Assembly: GCF_000687555.1 (NCBI RefSeq) | Contig: NZ_JHWJ01000005.1 | Coordinates: forward strand, 248,001-312,000 | Length of the DNA: 64,000 nucleotides | From: [Clostridium] aerotolerans DSM 5434 | GTDB taxonomy: Bacteria; Bacillota; Clostridia; Lachnospirales; Lachnospiraceae | Reading direction: 5' to 3' | Shown: positions 18,229 to 27,519 of the stretch, one piece after another | Layout of the letters: every line of letters begins with the position of its first letter | Position numbering within the stretch: position 1 is the stretch's first letter | The notes under the pieces: model-generated | Seen by the model: the letters and a program-made list of their open reading frames with translations, nothing else | What the model was told of the DNA's origin: nothing | The model's database searches: none | Translations under genes and position numbers: made by a program

Positions 18229-19647
18229 ATGAAAGACTTTAACCAGGAAAAGACCCATATAAGTGAAGTAGACCGAAGCATTTATGACATCAAGGACAAA
18301 GTAGATTCTTCCTTTGAAGTGGATTCCGGCCTGACTTCTGCCATTGTTTCAAAGATATCCCAGGAAAAAAACGATCCGGAGTGGATGCGCATCTTCCGCT
18401 TAAAGGCTTTGGAGACGTATCACAAAACTCCCATGCCTGGCTGGGGGCCATCCTTAGACGGACTTGATATTGGAAACATCGTTACTTATGTCCGCCCTAA
18501 GACAGACATGCGCACCGACTGGTCTGACGTTCCCGACTACATCAAAAACACCTTTGAGCGGCTGGGAATTCCCGATGCAGAGAGAAAATCTTTAGCCGGC
18601 GTAGGTGCCCAGTATGACTCAGAAGTGGTCTACCACAGCGTAAGAGCTGAGGTGGCTGCCCAGGGAGTGGTTTATACTGATATGGAAAGTGCTCTCACAG
18701 GTCCTTATGCTGAAATGGTACGAAAGCACTTTATGCGGCTGGTACCGCCCTCTGATCATAAATTCGCAGCTCTTCACGGAGCTGTTTGGTCCGGTGGTTC
18801 TTTTGTATACGTTCCAAAAGGCGCTTCCGTAGAGATTCCTTTACAGTCTTATTTCAGGCTGAATGCACCTGGCGCCGGACAGTTTGAACATACCCTTATT
18901 ATTGTAGATGAAGGAGCCTATCTTCATTTTATCGAAGGCTGCTCCGCTCCCAAGTATAATGTGGCGAACCTTCATGCCGGCTGCGTGGAGCTCTATGTAG
19001 GGAAAAATGCCAGACTCCGCTACTCTACCATTGAGAACTGGTCAAAAAATATGTATAACCTAAACACCAAGCGTGCGGTTGTGGAAGAAGGAGGAACCAT
19101 TGAATGGGTATCCGGCTCCTTTGGATCCCACACCTCTTATTTATATCCCATGAGCATTTTAAAGGGGAAAAATTCCCGAATGGAATTTACGGGAATTACC
19201 TTTGCAGGCGAGGGCCAGAACTTAGATACCGGAGCCAAGGTACTTCATTCCGCACCTGATACGACCTCTCATATTACGACCAAGTCCATATCAAGAGACG
19301 GAGGCGTATCCACCTTCCGAAGTGCCATTACCGTTACCCCTCAGGCAACGGGAAGTAAATCAGCCGTATCCTGTGAATCCCTGATGTTAGACAGCATATC
19401 ACGCTCCGATACCATTCCTGTCATGGATATCCAGTGCGATGAAGTGGATATCGGACACGAAGCCAAGATTGGACGAATCAGTGAGTCAGCCATCTTCTAT
19501 CTCATGAGCCGGGGGCTTTCTGAGGAGGATGCAAGAGCCATGATCGTAGGCGGCTTTGCGGAACCCATTGCAAAGGAGCTTCCTTTGGAATATGCCGTTG
19601 AAATGAACAATTTAATCCATCTTGAGATGGTAGGAAGTATCGGATGA
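18229..19647 (+). CDS. sufB: Fe-S cluster scaffold protein SufB
   Basis: A 472-residue beta-helix scaffold protein. It has the SufB-like N-terminal helical segment (DPEWMRIFRLKALE), VYVPKGASVEIPLQSYFR, the KSISRDGG stretch and the C-terminal core ending HLEMVGSIG. Nascent clusters form at the SufB-SufD interface with sulfur from SufS/SufU. Start MKDFNQEK follows AAGGAGG; four bases separate it from sufC. Confidence 0.95.
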   Translation: MKDFNQEKTHISEVDRSIYDIKDKVDSSFEVDSGLTSAIVSKISQEKNDPEWMRIFRLKALETYHKTPMPGWGPSLDGLDIGNIVTYVRPKTDMRTDWSDVPDYIKNTFERLGIPDAERKSLAGVGAQYDSEVVYHSVRAEVAAQGVVYTDMESALTGPYAEMVRKHFMRLVPPSDHKFAALHGAVWSGGSFVYVPKGASVEIPLQSYFRLNAPGAGQFEHTLIIVDEGAYLHFIEGCSAPKYNVANLHAGCVELYVGKNARLRYSTIENWSKNMYNLNTKRAVVEEGGTIEWVSGSFGSHTSYLYPMSILKGKNSRMEFTGITFAGEGQNLDTGAKVLHSAPDTTSHITTKSISRDGGVSTFRSAITVTPQATGSKSAVSCESLMLDSISRSDTIPVMDIQCDEVDIGHEAKIGRISESAIFYLMSRGLSEEDARAMIVGGFAEPIAKELPLEYAVEMNNLIHLEMVGSIG

Positions 19648-19661
19648 GAGGAGGAGCTGGT

Positions 19662-20750
19662 ATGAACGAAAGAATTAATATACTGCCGGTTCCCACCTGG
19701 AACCGTATGGGAGTCAACTGGGCAGAGGCAAAAGCCGACCTGCCAAAAGCATTGTTACCAAAAGGAAAAAAAGAGCCCTACACCGGCTCAGTTTCCCACG
19801 GGATGCAGACCTTAAGAGAACTCCCCACTGAGGTGGCCCAGATCCAGAGCGGAATGGGTGCCTATTACGATGAATATATCATGGATCAGGCAGATAAGAC
19901 CTGTTTTTTACAGGTAAATGATGATGTAAAAGAACCATTTATTATTACAGAGCAATTAGATTCCTCCAATCCAGCAAGCCGGACCCATTGGGGAATTGTG
20001 GCGGAGGAAGGCAGCCGCCTTACTGTGGTACAGATAAGCAGAGGAGACGCTATGGATGGCGCAGCTATGACCCTGACCCAGATTCACGCCAAGGCTGGCT
20101 CCTTTGTACGGCTGATTCAGCTCCAGCTTTTAGGGGATAAGAGCCGAAGCTGGGAGGCGGTTGGCGCACGTATCGGAGAAGGTGCCAAGGTAGAGCTGGT
20201 TCGGGCCGTGCTTGGAGGTCAGGTAGCTGCCTCCGGCTCCCTTATGAAGCTGGAGGGCGCAAAAAGCGGATATGACTTAAACTCCGCCTATTTCGGCCAC
20301 AAAGAACAGTATCTTGACTTTAACGATACCGCGGAGCATATGGGAAGGGAATCTGTCTGCGAGATGTACACCTCAGGAGTGCTGGCTGATAACAGCACGA
20401 AGATTCTGCGTGGAACCATTGATTTTCGCAGTGGAGCTGTCCGTGCGGTGGGACATGAAAATGAAACGGTACTTTTACTCAGCCCCACAGCCCGCAACCG
20501 TACCACTCCTCTCATACTCTGCGGAGAAGAACAGGTAGAAGGCCAGCATGCCGCTACCCTTGGAAAATTTGATGAAAAACAGCTTTATTATCTCTGCTCC
20601 AGAGGACTTACCCCCACTCAGGCAAAGCGGCTTATGGTAGAAGCCCGTTTCATGCCGGTGCTGGATCTGCTTCCAGAGGAAGACTTGCGCACCGAAATAC
20701 TGGAGGGCATCGAAAGGAGGCTTGACCGCCATGAAAACAATCCAGGATGA
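19662..20750 (+). CDS. sufD: Fe-S cluster assembly protein SufD
   Basis: A 362-residue SufD, the partner of SufB. The N-terminal region is variable; the beta-helix core includes FRSGAVRAVGHENETVL-type segments, and the C-terminus carries LYYLCSRGLTPTQAKRLM, the helix shared with SufB. Start MNERINI follows GAGGAGG 14 bases after sufB. It overlaps sufS by 20 bases. Confidence 0.92.
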   Translation: MNERINILPVPTWNRMGVNWAEAKADLPKALLPKGKKEPYTGSVSHGMQTLRELPTEVAQIQSGMGAYYDEYIMDQADKTCFLQVNDDVKEPFIITEQLDSSNPASRTHWGIVAEEGSRLTVVQISRGDAMDGAAMTLTQIHAKAGSFVRLIQLQLLGDKSRSWEAVGARIGEGAKVELVRAVLGGQVAASGSLMKLEGAKSGYDLNSAYFGHKEQYLDFNDTAEHMGRESVCEMYTSGVLADNSTKILRGTIDFRSGAVRAVGHENETVLLLSPTARNRTTPLILCGEEQVEGQHAATLGKFDEKQLYYLCSRGLTPTQAKRLMVEARFMPVLDLLPEEDLRTEILEGIERRLDRHENNPG

Positions 20751-21951
20751 TTTCCCCATACTATCCATTTTAGAAAATGGAAAACGGCTGGTGTATCTGG
20801 ATAATGCCGCTACCACACAGAAGCCTCTGGCTGTTTTAAATGCGGTGGAGTCATATTACAACAAAGACAATGCAAACCCTCATCGCGGCGTTTATGAACT
20901 GGGCGCCCGTGCCACAAAGGCCCATGAGGATTCCAGAGGCATTGTTGGTGACTTTTTAAATGCTTCGCCTGATGAAATTATATTTACTCAGAATACCACA
21001 GAAAGCCTGAATCTCGTTGCATACAGCTACGGCATGGAATTTTTAAAGGAAGGGGACGAAATCGTCCTCTCCGTAGCGGAGCATCACAGTAATCTTGTTC
21101 CATGGCAGAGAGTCGCGAAAGTAACTGGAGCTAAGCTGGTTTATCTCTATCCCGATGCCTTCGGTCATTTGACAGAGGAAGAACTGGATCAAAAAATCAC
21201 TTCCAAAACCAGGCTGATTGCAGTTGCCCAGGTATCCAATGTTCTCGGTATCGAAATCCCCGTTGCCTCCATTGTCCGCCGGGCCCGTAAAGCCGGTGCA
21301 GTCGTTGTTTTGGATTGTGCCCAGAGTGTCCCTCATATGCCAGTGGATGTAAAAGCCCTGGACGTGGATTTTGCAGCATTCTCCGGCCACAAGCTTTATG
21401 CTCCCATGGGAATCGGAGTTCTGTACGGAAAGAAAGAGATTCTTGATAAAATGCCTCCATTTTTAACGGGAGGTGACATGATTGGAAACGTTCATGAGCA
21501 AAGCTCCACCTATGCTGAGGTGCCCCGCCGTTTTGAGGCAGGCACCAGAAATGTAGGAGGCGAAGCCGGTCTGGCTGCTGCCATCGGCTATTTGAATTCC
21601 CTGGGATGGGATAACATTCAAGCTCATGAAAGGGATCTTATGACACGGGCTTTAAAGGGATTGGCTGAAATTCCTCATCTAACCGTATATGGAGACCTCT
21701 CCCCGGATAAGAGGCACGGAGTTATCGCCTTTAATGTAGAGGATGTCCATCCACATGACACCGCTTCCCTTCTGGATTCAGACGGCATCACAATCCGTGC
21801 CGGTCACCATTGTGCCCAGCCGCTCATGGAGTATTTAAAGATCAACTCCTGTGTCCGTGCCAGCTTTGGAATCTATAATACGCCAGAGGATGTGGATGCC
21901 TTAATTAACAGCTTAAAGAATGTAAGGAGGTGGATGGGCTATGGATCTTAA
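20731..21951 (+). CDS. sufS: Cysteine desulfurase SufS
   Basis: A 406-residue group II cysteine desulfurase. PLP is held by the Lys in FSGHKLYAPMG, with AEHHSN and the DCAQS Asp nearby; the persulfide-forming Cys is in NSCVRASFGIYNT. Start MKTIQDDF follows AAAGGAGG inside the end of sufD. It removes sulfur from cysteine and hands it to SufU, encoded next. Confidence 0.95.
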   Translation: MKTIQDDFPILSILENGKRLVYLDNAATTQKPLAVLNAVESYYNKDNANPHRGVYELGARATKAHEDSRGIVGDFLNASPDEIIFTQNTTESLNLVAYSYGMEFLKEGDEIVLSVAEHHSNLVPWQRVAKVTGAKLVYLYPDAFGHLTEEELDQKITSKTRLIAVAQVSNVLGIEIPVASIVRRARKAGAVVVLDCAQSVPHMPVDVKALDVDFAAFSGHKLYAPMGIGVLYGKKEILDKMPPFLTGGDMIGNVHEQSSTYAEVPRRFEAGTRNVGGEAGLAAAIGYLNSLGWDNIQAHERDLMTRALKGLAEIPHLTVYGDLSPDKRHGVIAFNVEDVHPHDTASLLDSDGITIRAGHHCAQPLMEYLKINSCVRASFGIYNTPEDVDALINSLKNVRRWMGYGS

Positions 21952-22402
21952 GGCTTTGTATAATCAAATTATTGTAGAAAACAGCCGCGCTTCCCATAAC
22001 CGCCATAAGGTAGATCATGCAACAGCCGTTTTAGAGGGAGTCAATCCAAGCTGCGGCGATGATATTACACTGGAGCTAAAGGTTTCAGACGGAAAGATAA
22101 AAGAAGCAGGTTTTACTGGAACCGGCTGTGCCATCTCTCAGGCTTCTGCCTCTTTGATGATTGATTTAGTCACAGGAAAAAGTGTGGAAGAAGCAAAAGA
22201 ACTGCTTTCCACCTTTTATGGAATGATTAAGGGAGAGATCACCGATGATGATCAACTGGAAATCCTTGACGATATCGTTGCCTTAAAGGGAGTATCCCAT
22301 ATGCCGGGAAGAGTAAAATGTGCTGTGCTTGCATGGCATACCCTGGAAGAAGCCCTGGACGGAAGAACAGAATCAACAGGATGTAATGACGGCCATTCCT
22401 AA
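21941..22402 (+). CDS. sufU: Zinc-dependent sulfurtransferase SufU
   Basis: A 153-residue SufU. The three Cys (NPSCGDD, GTGCAIS, RVKCAVLAW) plus the Asp after the first Cys form the zinc site that swaps with the SufS persulfide. SufU-type length, lacking the extra residues of IscU. It starts inside the end of sufS (11-base overlap) and is the last gene of the operon. No SufA or SufE gene is present, as usual for Gram-positive suf operons. Confidence 0.93.
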   Translation: MDLKALYNQIIVENSRASHNRHKVDHATAVLEGVNPSCGDDITLELKVSDGKIKEAGFTGTGCAISQASASLMIDLVTGKSVEEAKELLSTFYGMIKGEITDDDQLEILDDIVALKGVSHMPGRVKCAVLAWHTLEEALDGRTESTGCNDGHS

Positions 22403-22441
22403 TACGGTTCAAATGTTTCTTAAGCAAATAACAAGTATATA

Positions 22442-22487
22442 AAAAATAAGCTCTGATGGTCCAAGGACCAGATCAGGGCTTATTTTT
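22442..22487. terminator. Bidirectional terminator between sufU and the sodium-pump genes
   Basis: Arms AATAAGC-CTGAT-GGTCC and GGACC-ATCAG-GCTTATT pair with small internal bulges, flanked by A-run and T-run. It serves two converging operons. Confidence 0.88.
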
Positions 22488-22498
22488 ATGAACAACTC

Positions 22499-23635
22499 CT
22501 ATCCAAACAGGGACAGGAGTATACCAGCAGCTACTGCAGAGCCAATGACACCAGCCACATTAGGACCTATGGCATGCATTAGCAGGAAATTGGCTGGATT
22601 GGCCTTCTGCCCCTCTATATGGGACACTCTGGCCGCCATGGGAACAGCAGAAACTCCCGCAGACCCAATCAAAGGATTAATTTTGCCTTTCGTAGCCCAA
22701 AACATTACCTTTCCAAGGATCAATCCCCCTATTGTACTGAAAACAAAAGCCAATAGTCCCAGTCCGACAATCATAAGAGTCTGAGGCCGCAAAAAGGTTT
22801 CCGCATTAGCAGTGGCTCCCACCGTAACGCCTAAAAATATAGTTACAATATTAATCAGGGCATTTTGCGCAGTATCTGACAGGCGTTCCACTACTCCGGA
22901 TTCCCGAAATAAATTTCCAAGCATAAGCATTCCAATGAGAGGAGCCACAGATGGAAGTAAAAGTACACATAAAATAGTAACAATCACAGGAAAGCATATT
23001 TTTTCCAGCTTTGATACCACCCGAAGCTGTTCCATCCCTGTCTCCCGCTCCTTTTTCGTCGTCAGCAGCCTCATGATGGGTGGCTGAATGAGAGGAATCA
23101 GCGCCATGTAGGAATAAGCCGCTACTGCTATGGCTGGCAATAATTCCGGAGCAAGTCTTGACGACAGGAAAATAGCCGTAGGTCCGTCGGCTCCTCCAAT
23201 GATTGCGATGGAGGCAGCCTCTGATGGCTGAAATCCCAAAGCATTTGCAAGTACAAATGCAACACAGATACCAAACTGGGCGCCAGCGCCAAGAAACAGA
23301 CTGCTGGGGCGGGCAATCAATGGGCCAAAATCAGTCATAGCTCCAATTCCCAGAAATATCAGCGAAGGATAAATTCCTAATTTGACTCCCTGGTATAGAT
23401 AATAAAGTAGTCCTCCAGGTTCTGAGCCAGCACCGGGCCCCGTCATTAAGCCTGTCAGAGGCAGATTAACGAGCATCATCCCAAAGGCAATCGGCATAAG
23501 CAAAAGGGGCTCAAATTTACGGACAATGGCAAGGTAAATCAAAAAACAGGCCACCACAACCATCATCGCCTGCTGCCAGGTAAGTGCAGCAAACCCTGAG
23601 CTTAACCACAAGTTTTTTAATGCATTTATAAACAT
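22499..23635 (-). CDS. Sodium-pump decarboxylase beta subunit (OadB/GcdB-like)
   Basis: A 378-residue multi-pass membrane protein of the sodium-transporting carboxylic acid decarboxylase beta family. The key GGADGPTAIF segment carries the conserved Asp used in sodium transport, and PPIMRLLTTKKER and LLGLGNLF-like segments match the family. It pumps sodium using decarboxylation of a carboxybiotin carrier. Start MFINALKN follows AAAGGAG, 13 bases after the small gamma-like gene. No alpha (carboxyltransferase) or biotin carrier gene is nearby, so the decarboxylase partner must be elsewhere, or the pump has another role. Confidence 0.88.
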   Translation of the reverse strand: MFINALKNLWLSSGFAALTWQQAMMVVVACFLIYLAIVRKFEPLLLMPIAFGMMLVNLPLTGLMTGPGAGSEPGGLLYYLYQGVKLGIYPSLIFLGIGAMTDFGPLIARPSSLFLGAGAQFGICVAFVLANALGFQPSEAASIAIIGGADGPTAIFLSSRLAPELLPAIAVAAYSYMALIPLIQPPIMRLLTTKKERETGMEQLRVVSKLEKICFPVIVTILCVLLLPSVAPLIGMLMLGNLFRESGVVERLSDTAQNALINIVTIFLGVTVGATANAETFLRPQTLMIVGLGLLAFVFSTIGGLILGKVMFWATKGKINPLIGSAGVSAVPMAARVSHIEGQKANPANFLLMHAIGPNVAGVIGSAVAAGILLSLFG

Positions 23636-23648
23636 AGTTTTTCTCCTT

Positions 23649-23810
23649 TTATATTTCAGGTTTTTTATTTTTATCCATTGACGTACTTCCCTTTTGAACC
23701 TTTTCCAGCAGAAAAGAAAACAATCGAATTGAAATGTACAGACAGAACAATACAAAAAACACAACCGCAAGCAAAAACAAGGAAACAGTCATACTTTCAA
23801 TAAAATTCAT
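23649..23810 (-). CDS. Small OadG/gamma-like membrane subunit (53 residues)
   Basis: A short gene: MNFIESMTVSLFLLAVV, one transmembrane helix (about residues 9-30), then a charged tail with LLEKVQKGS and a lysine-rich end. AAAGGAGG sits eight bases before the ATG. The size, single N-terminal helix, polar tail and place directly ahead of the beta subunit match OadG/MmdD-type gamma subunits, which anchor the complex. Sequence identity is low in this family, so the call leans on context. Confidence 0.7.
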   Translation of the reverse strand: MNFIESMTVSLFLLAVVFFVLFCLYISIRLFSFLLEKVQKGSTSMDKNKKPEI

Positions 23811-23856
23811 TCATGGTACCTCCTTTTATTTCTGTCGATCCCGGTTTCAAACACGC

Positions 23857-23893
23857 AAAAAAGGGCAGGAACTTCCAAAGAAGCCTCCACCCT
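23857..23893 (-). terminator. Terminator hairpin in the sodium-pump leader, possible attenuator
   Basis: On the minus strand a stem of about 14 pairs (one mismatch, several G-T) ends in six T. It lies between the promoter at 23971-23999 and the gamma-like gene, with a second hairpin (23914-23940, arms ACAGATA/TATCTGT) upstream. It could end transcripts of the sugar ABC operon or attenuate the sodium-pump genes. Confidence 0.65.
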
Positions 23894-23970
23894 AAAAGCA
23901 ACAATTCTTGAAAACAGATACAAAATACTGAAATATCTGTCCAACCGGATCAATCATATTTATTTTATAT

Positions 23971-23999
23971 ATCATATCGTACAACAGAGGATTTGTCAA
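23971..23999 (-). promoter_or_regulatory. Strong promoter of the sodium-pump genes
   Basis: On the minus strand TTGACA (23994-23999), exactly 17 bases, and TATGAT (23971-23976). The start would be near 23964, giving a leader of about 150 bases that contains the two hairpins. Confidence 0.8.
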
Positions 24000-24013
24000 T
24001 ACGGCGGTCCCTG

Positions 24014-24868
24014 TTACCCTTTTACTGCCCCTGTCGTCAGACCATCAACAATCTGATTGCTGAATATACTGTATACCACAATCGTTGGAGCAATTGCTAT
24101 GATGATTGCAGCAAACATTTGAACGTAGTTTGTCGCATAAGGTCCTACGAAAAAGGTCAAAGTAACCGGCAATGTCTTTTTTAGATTATCCGAAATAAAT
24201 ACCATTGCAAGCAACAGTTCGTTCCAGTTACCAATAAAAGTCATAAGCCCTGCAACAAACATACCAACTCTTGCCAGCGGAAGACAAATTCTTATAAAGC
24301 AGCCATAGATGGAGCAGCCGTCAATGCATGCCGCTTCCAGCAGCTCATTTGGCATACTTTTAAAGAACCCTACCATAAGAAATATTGTTATAGGAAGAGA
24401 AAAGGTTATGTAAGGTATAATAAGACCGATTAATTGATTAGTCAAATTCCAGCTTGAGAAACGAACAAACAGAGGAATCAATACGCAGTGAACCGGTACC
24501 ATCATACCAATTAAAAAATACTGCATAAGATAACGCATGATCTTCAATCTCATTCTTGCAATGGCAAATGCTGCCATAGAACCAATTAGCAGGCTGATAA
24601 TCAATGCCGCGCTACAGACAATCACGGAATTTAAGGTCGCAATTCCCAGCTTACCATTTACCCAAGAAAATATATAATTCCCTAATTGCAATACCCGGGG
24701 TATGGAAAATGGATTCGTCAGTACTTCCCGGTTGGTTTTAAAGGAAACACTGAGCATCCATAGCAAGGGAAGAATATAAATCAGTGCAAGAATAACAAGA
24801 AATAAATATATAATAACATCGACAATGGTAATTTGTTTTTTCTTCTTTACCAATTCATTTGTTTTCAT
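24014..24868 (-). CDS. Sugar ABC transporter permease, MalG type
   Basis: A 284-residue inner permease with six predicted transmembrane segments, starting IVDVIIYLFLVILALIYILP. The EAA loop is ELLEAACIDGCSIYGCFIRICLP. Start MKTNELV follows GGAGG. It pairs with the upstream MalF-type permease and the lipoprotein; no ATPase is encoded here, which is usual where a shared MsmK-type ATPase serves many CUT1 transporters. Confidence 0.9.
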   Translation of the reverse strand: MKTNELVKKKKQITIVDVIIYLFLVILALIYILPLLWMLSVSFKTNREVLTNPFSIPRVLQLGNYIFSWVNGKLGIATLNSVIVCSAALIISLLIGSMAAFAIARMRLKIMRYLMQYFLIGMMVPVHCVLIPLFVRFSSWNLTNQLIGLIIPYITFSLPITIFLMVGFFKSMPNELLEAACIDGCSIYGCFIRICLPLARVGMFVAGLMTFIGNWNELLLAMVFISDNLKKTLPVTLTFFVGPYATNYVQMFAAIIIAIAPTIVVYSIFSNQIVDGLTTGAVKG

Positions 24869-24881
24869 TCTGCCACCTCCC

Positions 24882-25769
24882 TTAAGCCTCATAAGTTTCA
24901 ACTTTTATGCACTTGCTGATTATAACTGTCGTGACCATACATAAGATCAATAAGACAATGGAAATCGAACTGGCATATCCGTATTTAAAAAACTTAAATC
25001 CCTGGGTATACAAATGAGATGCCAAAACCTCTGTTGTATGGTTAGGACCGCCTTGTGTCATGTTGTAAATCAAGTCAAAAAATTTCAAGGAACCAATGCA
25101 ATTTAAAGAAAGGGTGGTAACTAACATAGGCCGGATAAGAGGAAGCGTAATATGTATGAAAGCCCGGGATTTTGATGCCCCATCAATATAGGAAGCTTCG
25201 TAAATATCTCTTGATATTCCACTGATCTGCGCCATATAAAGCATCATTGTCTGCCCTACATACTGCCAGAGTGCTACAAACCCAATGACCCACATAGGAA
25301 GTGGAATCAGCCCCTTGGTAGCAAAAAGCCATTTTGGTCCCTCAACCCCAATCATACCTAAGAGCTGGTTTAATCCTATCTTAGGATTAAATAAAAATGC
25401 CCACAAAAGCCCAAGCGCTGCGGAAGACAGTACGCAAGGAAGATAATAGATATTTTTAAAAAGGTTTCTTCCCCATTTCAGATTTGTTAATATGACAGCA
25501 AGAAATAACCCTATTACCTGTTGCGTGATGCCAGAAAAAACCATAAAGAATATGGAGTTTTTCAAAGCAGTTTTCATTATATCATCACTGGTAAACAGAT
25601 CTATATAATTCTTTAGTCCCACGAAATCTGGTTTCGTAAGCCCCGTATAATCACAAAGAGAATAATAAATAACCTGAATGATTGGAACAAATAAAATCAG
25701 TGTAAACAAAAGGAATGCCGGTGCAAGAAATATAACTGCTGCTTTTTTATCTTCCAATAACTTGTTCAT
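24882..25769 (-). CDS. Sugar ABC transporter permease, MalF/UgpA type
   Basis: A 295-residue permease with six transmembrane segments and the EAA loop DIYEASYIDGASKSRAF followed by ITLPLIRP. Start MNKLLEDKK has AAAGGAAAGGG upstream. Thirteen bases separate it from the MalG-type gene. Confidence 0.9.
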   Translation of the reverse strand: MNKLLEDKKAAVIFLAPAFLLFTLILFVPIIQVIYYSLCDYTGLTKPDFVGLKNYIDLFTSDDIMKTALKNSIFFMVFSGITQQVIGLFLAVILTNLKWGRNLFKNIYYLPCVLSSAALGLLWAFLFNPKIGLNQLLGMIGVEGPKWLFATKGLIPLPMWVIGFVALWQYVGQTMMLYMAQISGISRDIYEASYIDGASKSRAFIHITLPLIRPMLVTTLSLNCIGSLKFFDLIYNMTQGGPNHTTEVLASHLYTQGFKFFKYGYASSISIVLLILCMVTTVIISKCIKVETYEA

Positions 25770-25844
25770 GTAATATCCCTTTCCTTTCAAAGCGAAGGTA
25801 TACGAATGTATTTCTGCACCGTATACCTTCTAATATCCTATGAT

Positions 25845-27203
25845 TTATTTCTTCCAGACATTTTTTGTATAAAAATCCTGAACCTTTTGGAATGCTTCTT
25901 CTGGAGTCGCATTACCAAGATAGATATCTACCATTGCATTATCAAAGAAATCTCCTGCTTCAACGCTAGCTAAAGATTCATTGTAAAAGCCTAAGGTTCC
26001 AGTAACATTCTTCATAATATCACTGATATAAGCAAACTGCTTTGGTGCCTTATCAAAATCGATCTTTACAGAAGTTACAGGAATCTTACCTGCTACTTCA
26101 GCCGTGTATCTCTGTGCAGTATCATCTGTAAACATCTTCAATAAAGCAAGGGAAGCTTCCTGATGCTTTGTAGATGAACTCATAACCAGGTTATCTGTCT
26201 TAACAATCATACGGTTAGGATTTGCTCCGCCTTCAATACCTGGAAACTGGAAGATACCACATTTGCTTTCAAACTCAGGATTGTTGCCGTTGATCTGAGC
26301 AATAGCCCAGGAACCCTGTACCAGCATTGCTGCTTCTCCATTATAGAAGTTAGCAGTTGCCTGATCATTGGAATCTCCAGCAGCAGAGTCCTGGAAATAC
26401 TGGGACAGCTCTTTTAACTTCGTTCCTGCATCAATAAAGCTTTTATTCGTCCAATCAAGCTTACCTTCATTGACAGCAATCAGATTATCTGGACCGCCTT
26501 CTCTATCACAAAGATATCCAGCAATCATGGATAAACACCAGGAAGTACCTGCGGAACAGGAAATTGGTGTGTAGCCTGCTTCTTTAATCTTCTTACAAGC
26601 TTCAATTAAATCAGTATAGTCCTTTGGTACCTCGACTCCTGCCTTTTCAAAGATCTCTGTATTATAAAATACACAGGCTGCGGCAAAGTTTGTAGGAACC
26701 GCCATAATCTTTCCGTCATATGTAATACGCTCAAAAATACCATCGTTAAATGTTTTATACCATTCAGATTCTTTGTTTTTCAGAATATCTGTTAAATCTG
26801 CTGCTACTCCTACCTCCACATACTTGGTAAGGTTTGGTCCTGGATCACAGATAAATACATCAGGTGTATTCCCTGCTGCAACCAAAGCATTCAGCTTGGT
26901 ATAGTATTCGTCCAGATTGGTTGTAACAACATTACAGTAGTATTTCCCCTTATACTGTTCATTGAAGCGATCAATGACCTGCTTGTACCCTTTCGTAATG
27001 AGATCCTCAGTTGCATCCAGGTTGTCCCAGAACATCCATGTAATCTGCTCTTCTGTGCCAGTAGCTTTTACAGCTGCAGCACTACTTTCTGTAGTACCAT
27101 CTGCTCCCTGGGTAGCCCCGGTATTAGTTGAAACCCCACAACCAGAAAGTGACCCAATTACCAGTCCTGCTGCTAAGAAGCCTGAAATGAATCTTTTCAT
27201 CAT
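25845..27203 (-). CDS. Sugar ABC transporter substrate-binding lipoprotein (CUT1)
   Basis: A 452-residue family 1 solute-binding lipoprotein. MMKRFISGFLAAG leads to the lipobox LSGC with Cys22, then a Gly/Thr/Ser linker. The body shows VDLTDILK-type and GEAAMLVQGSWAIAQING segments of oligosaccharide binders. GGAGG lies eight bases before the first ATG; MKRF three bases later is the alternative. First gene of the operon, divergent from an AraC gene. With GH43 and esterase genes nearby the likely ligand is a xylan- or arabinan-derived oligosaccharide (inference). Confidence 0.9.
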   Translation of the reverse strand: MMKRFISGFLAAGLVIGSLSGCGVSTNTGATQGADGTTESSAAAVKATGTEEQITWMFWDNLDATEDLITKGYKQVIDRFNEQYKGKYYCNVVTTNLDEYYTKLNALVAAGNTPDVFICDPGPNLTKYVEVGVAADLTDILKNKESEWYKTFNDGIFERITYDGKIMAVPTNFAAACVFYNTEIFEKAGVEVPKDYTDLIEACKKIKEAGYTPISCSAGTSWCLSMIAGYLCDREGGPDNLIAVNEGKLDWTNKSFIDAGTKLKELSQYFQDSAAGDSNDQATANFYNGEAAMLVQGSWAIAQINGNNPEFESKCGIFQFPGIEGGANPNRMIVKTDNLVMSSSTKHQEASLALLKMFTDDTAQRYTAEVAGKIPVTSVKIDFDKAPKQFAYISDIMKNVTGTLGFYNESLASVEAGDFFDNAMVDIYLGNATPEEAFQKVQDFYTKNVWKK

Positions 27204-27519
27204 ACCTTTCTCCTCCATGACTCACATGTTTCATGTTTATTTGATAAATTAACTTTAACAGAAATCACTTATTATTTCTTTAAAATTATTGCCTCTACAT
27301 TATCAATTATTGCTATCATTTATTTTTCGTATATATTACTTTTTTATGTTTTAGATATCATCGTAGGCATCAGAGGTGTTTTTTTATGCTTTTTCACAAT
27401 ATAACGCTTATTTGCTGTTACAATTTTCCTTTTATTATTGTAATTTTGACATATGCACCTTATAATATTTTTATTACTACAAGCAATTATTTATTGCTGT
27501 TTTTATAAGGAGCCGTAAA
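27204..27519. other. Divergent control region between the sugar transporter and its AraC regulator
   Basis: 316 AT-rich bases without a gene. Seen: the mirror repeat ACATG-TTT-CATGT at 27224-27236 close to the transporter start; a possible plus-strand promoter with TTGACA at 27446-27451 and a poor -10 (TTTTAT, 27469-27474); and AGCAAT-TATTT-ATTGCT at 27482-27498 just before the araC ribosome site. AraC sites are expected here, but no paired direct repeat was clear. Confidence 0.45.

Noticed and set aside
23857-23893. T-box riboswitch before the sodium-pump genes (AGGGTGG seen on the minus strand)
   Set aside because: The AGGGTGG is part of the terminator stem and is not followed by the ACC-GCG antiterminator continuation; the leader is also too short for a T-box stem I and controls no amino acid gene.
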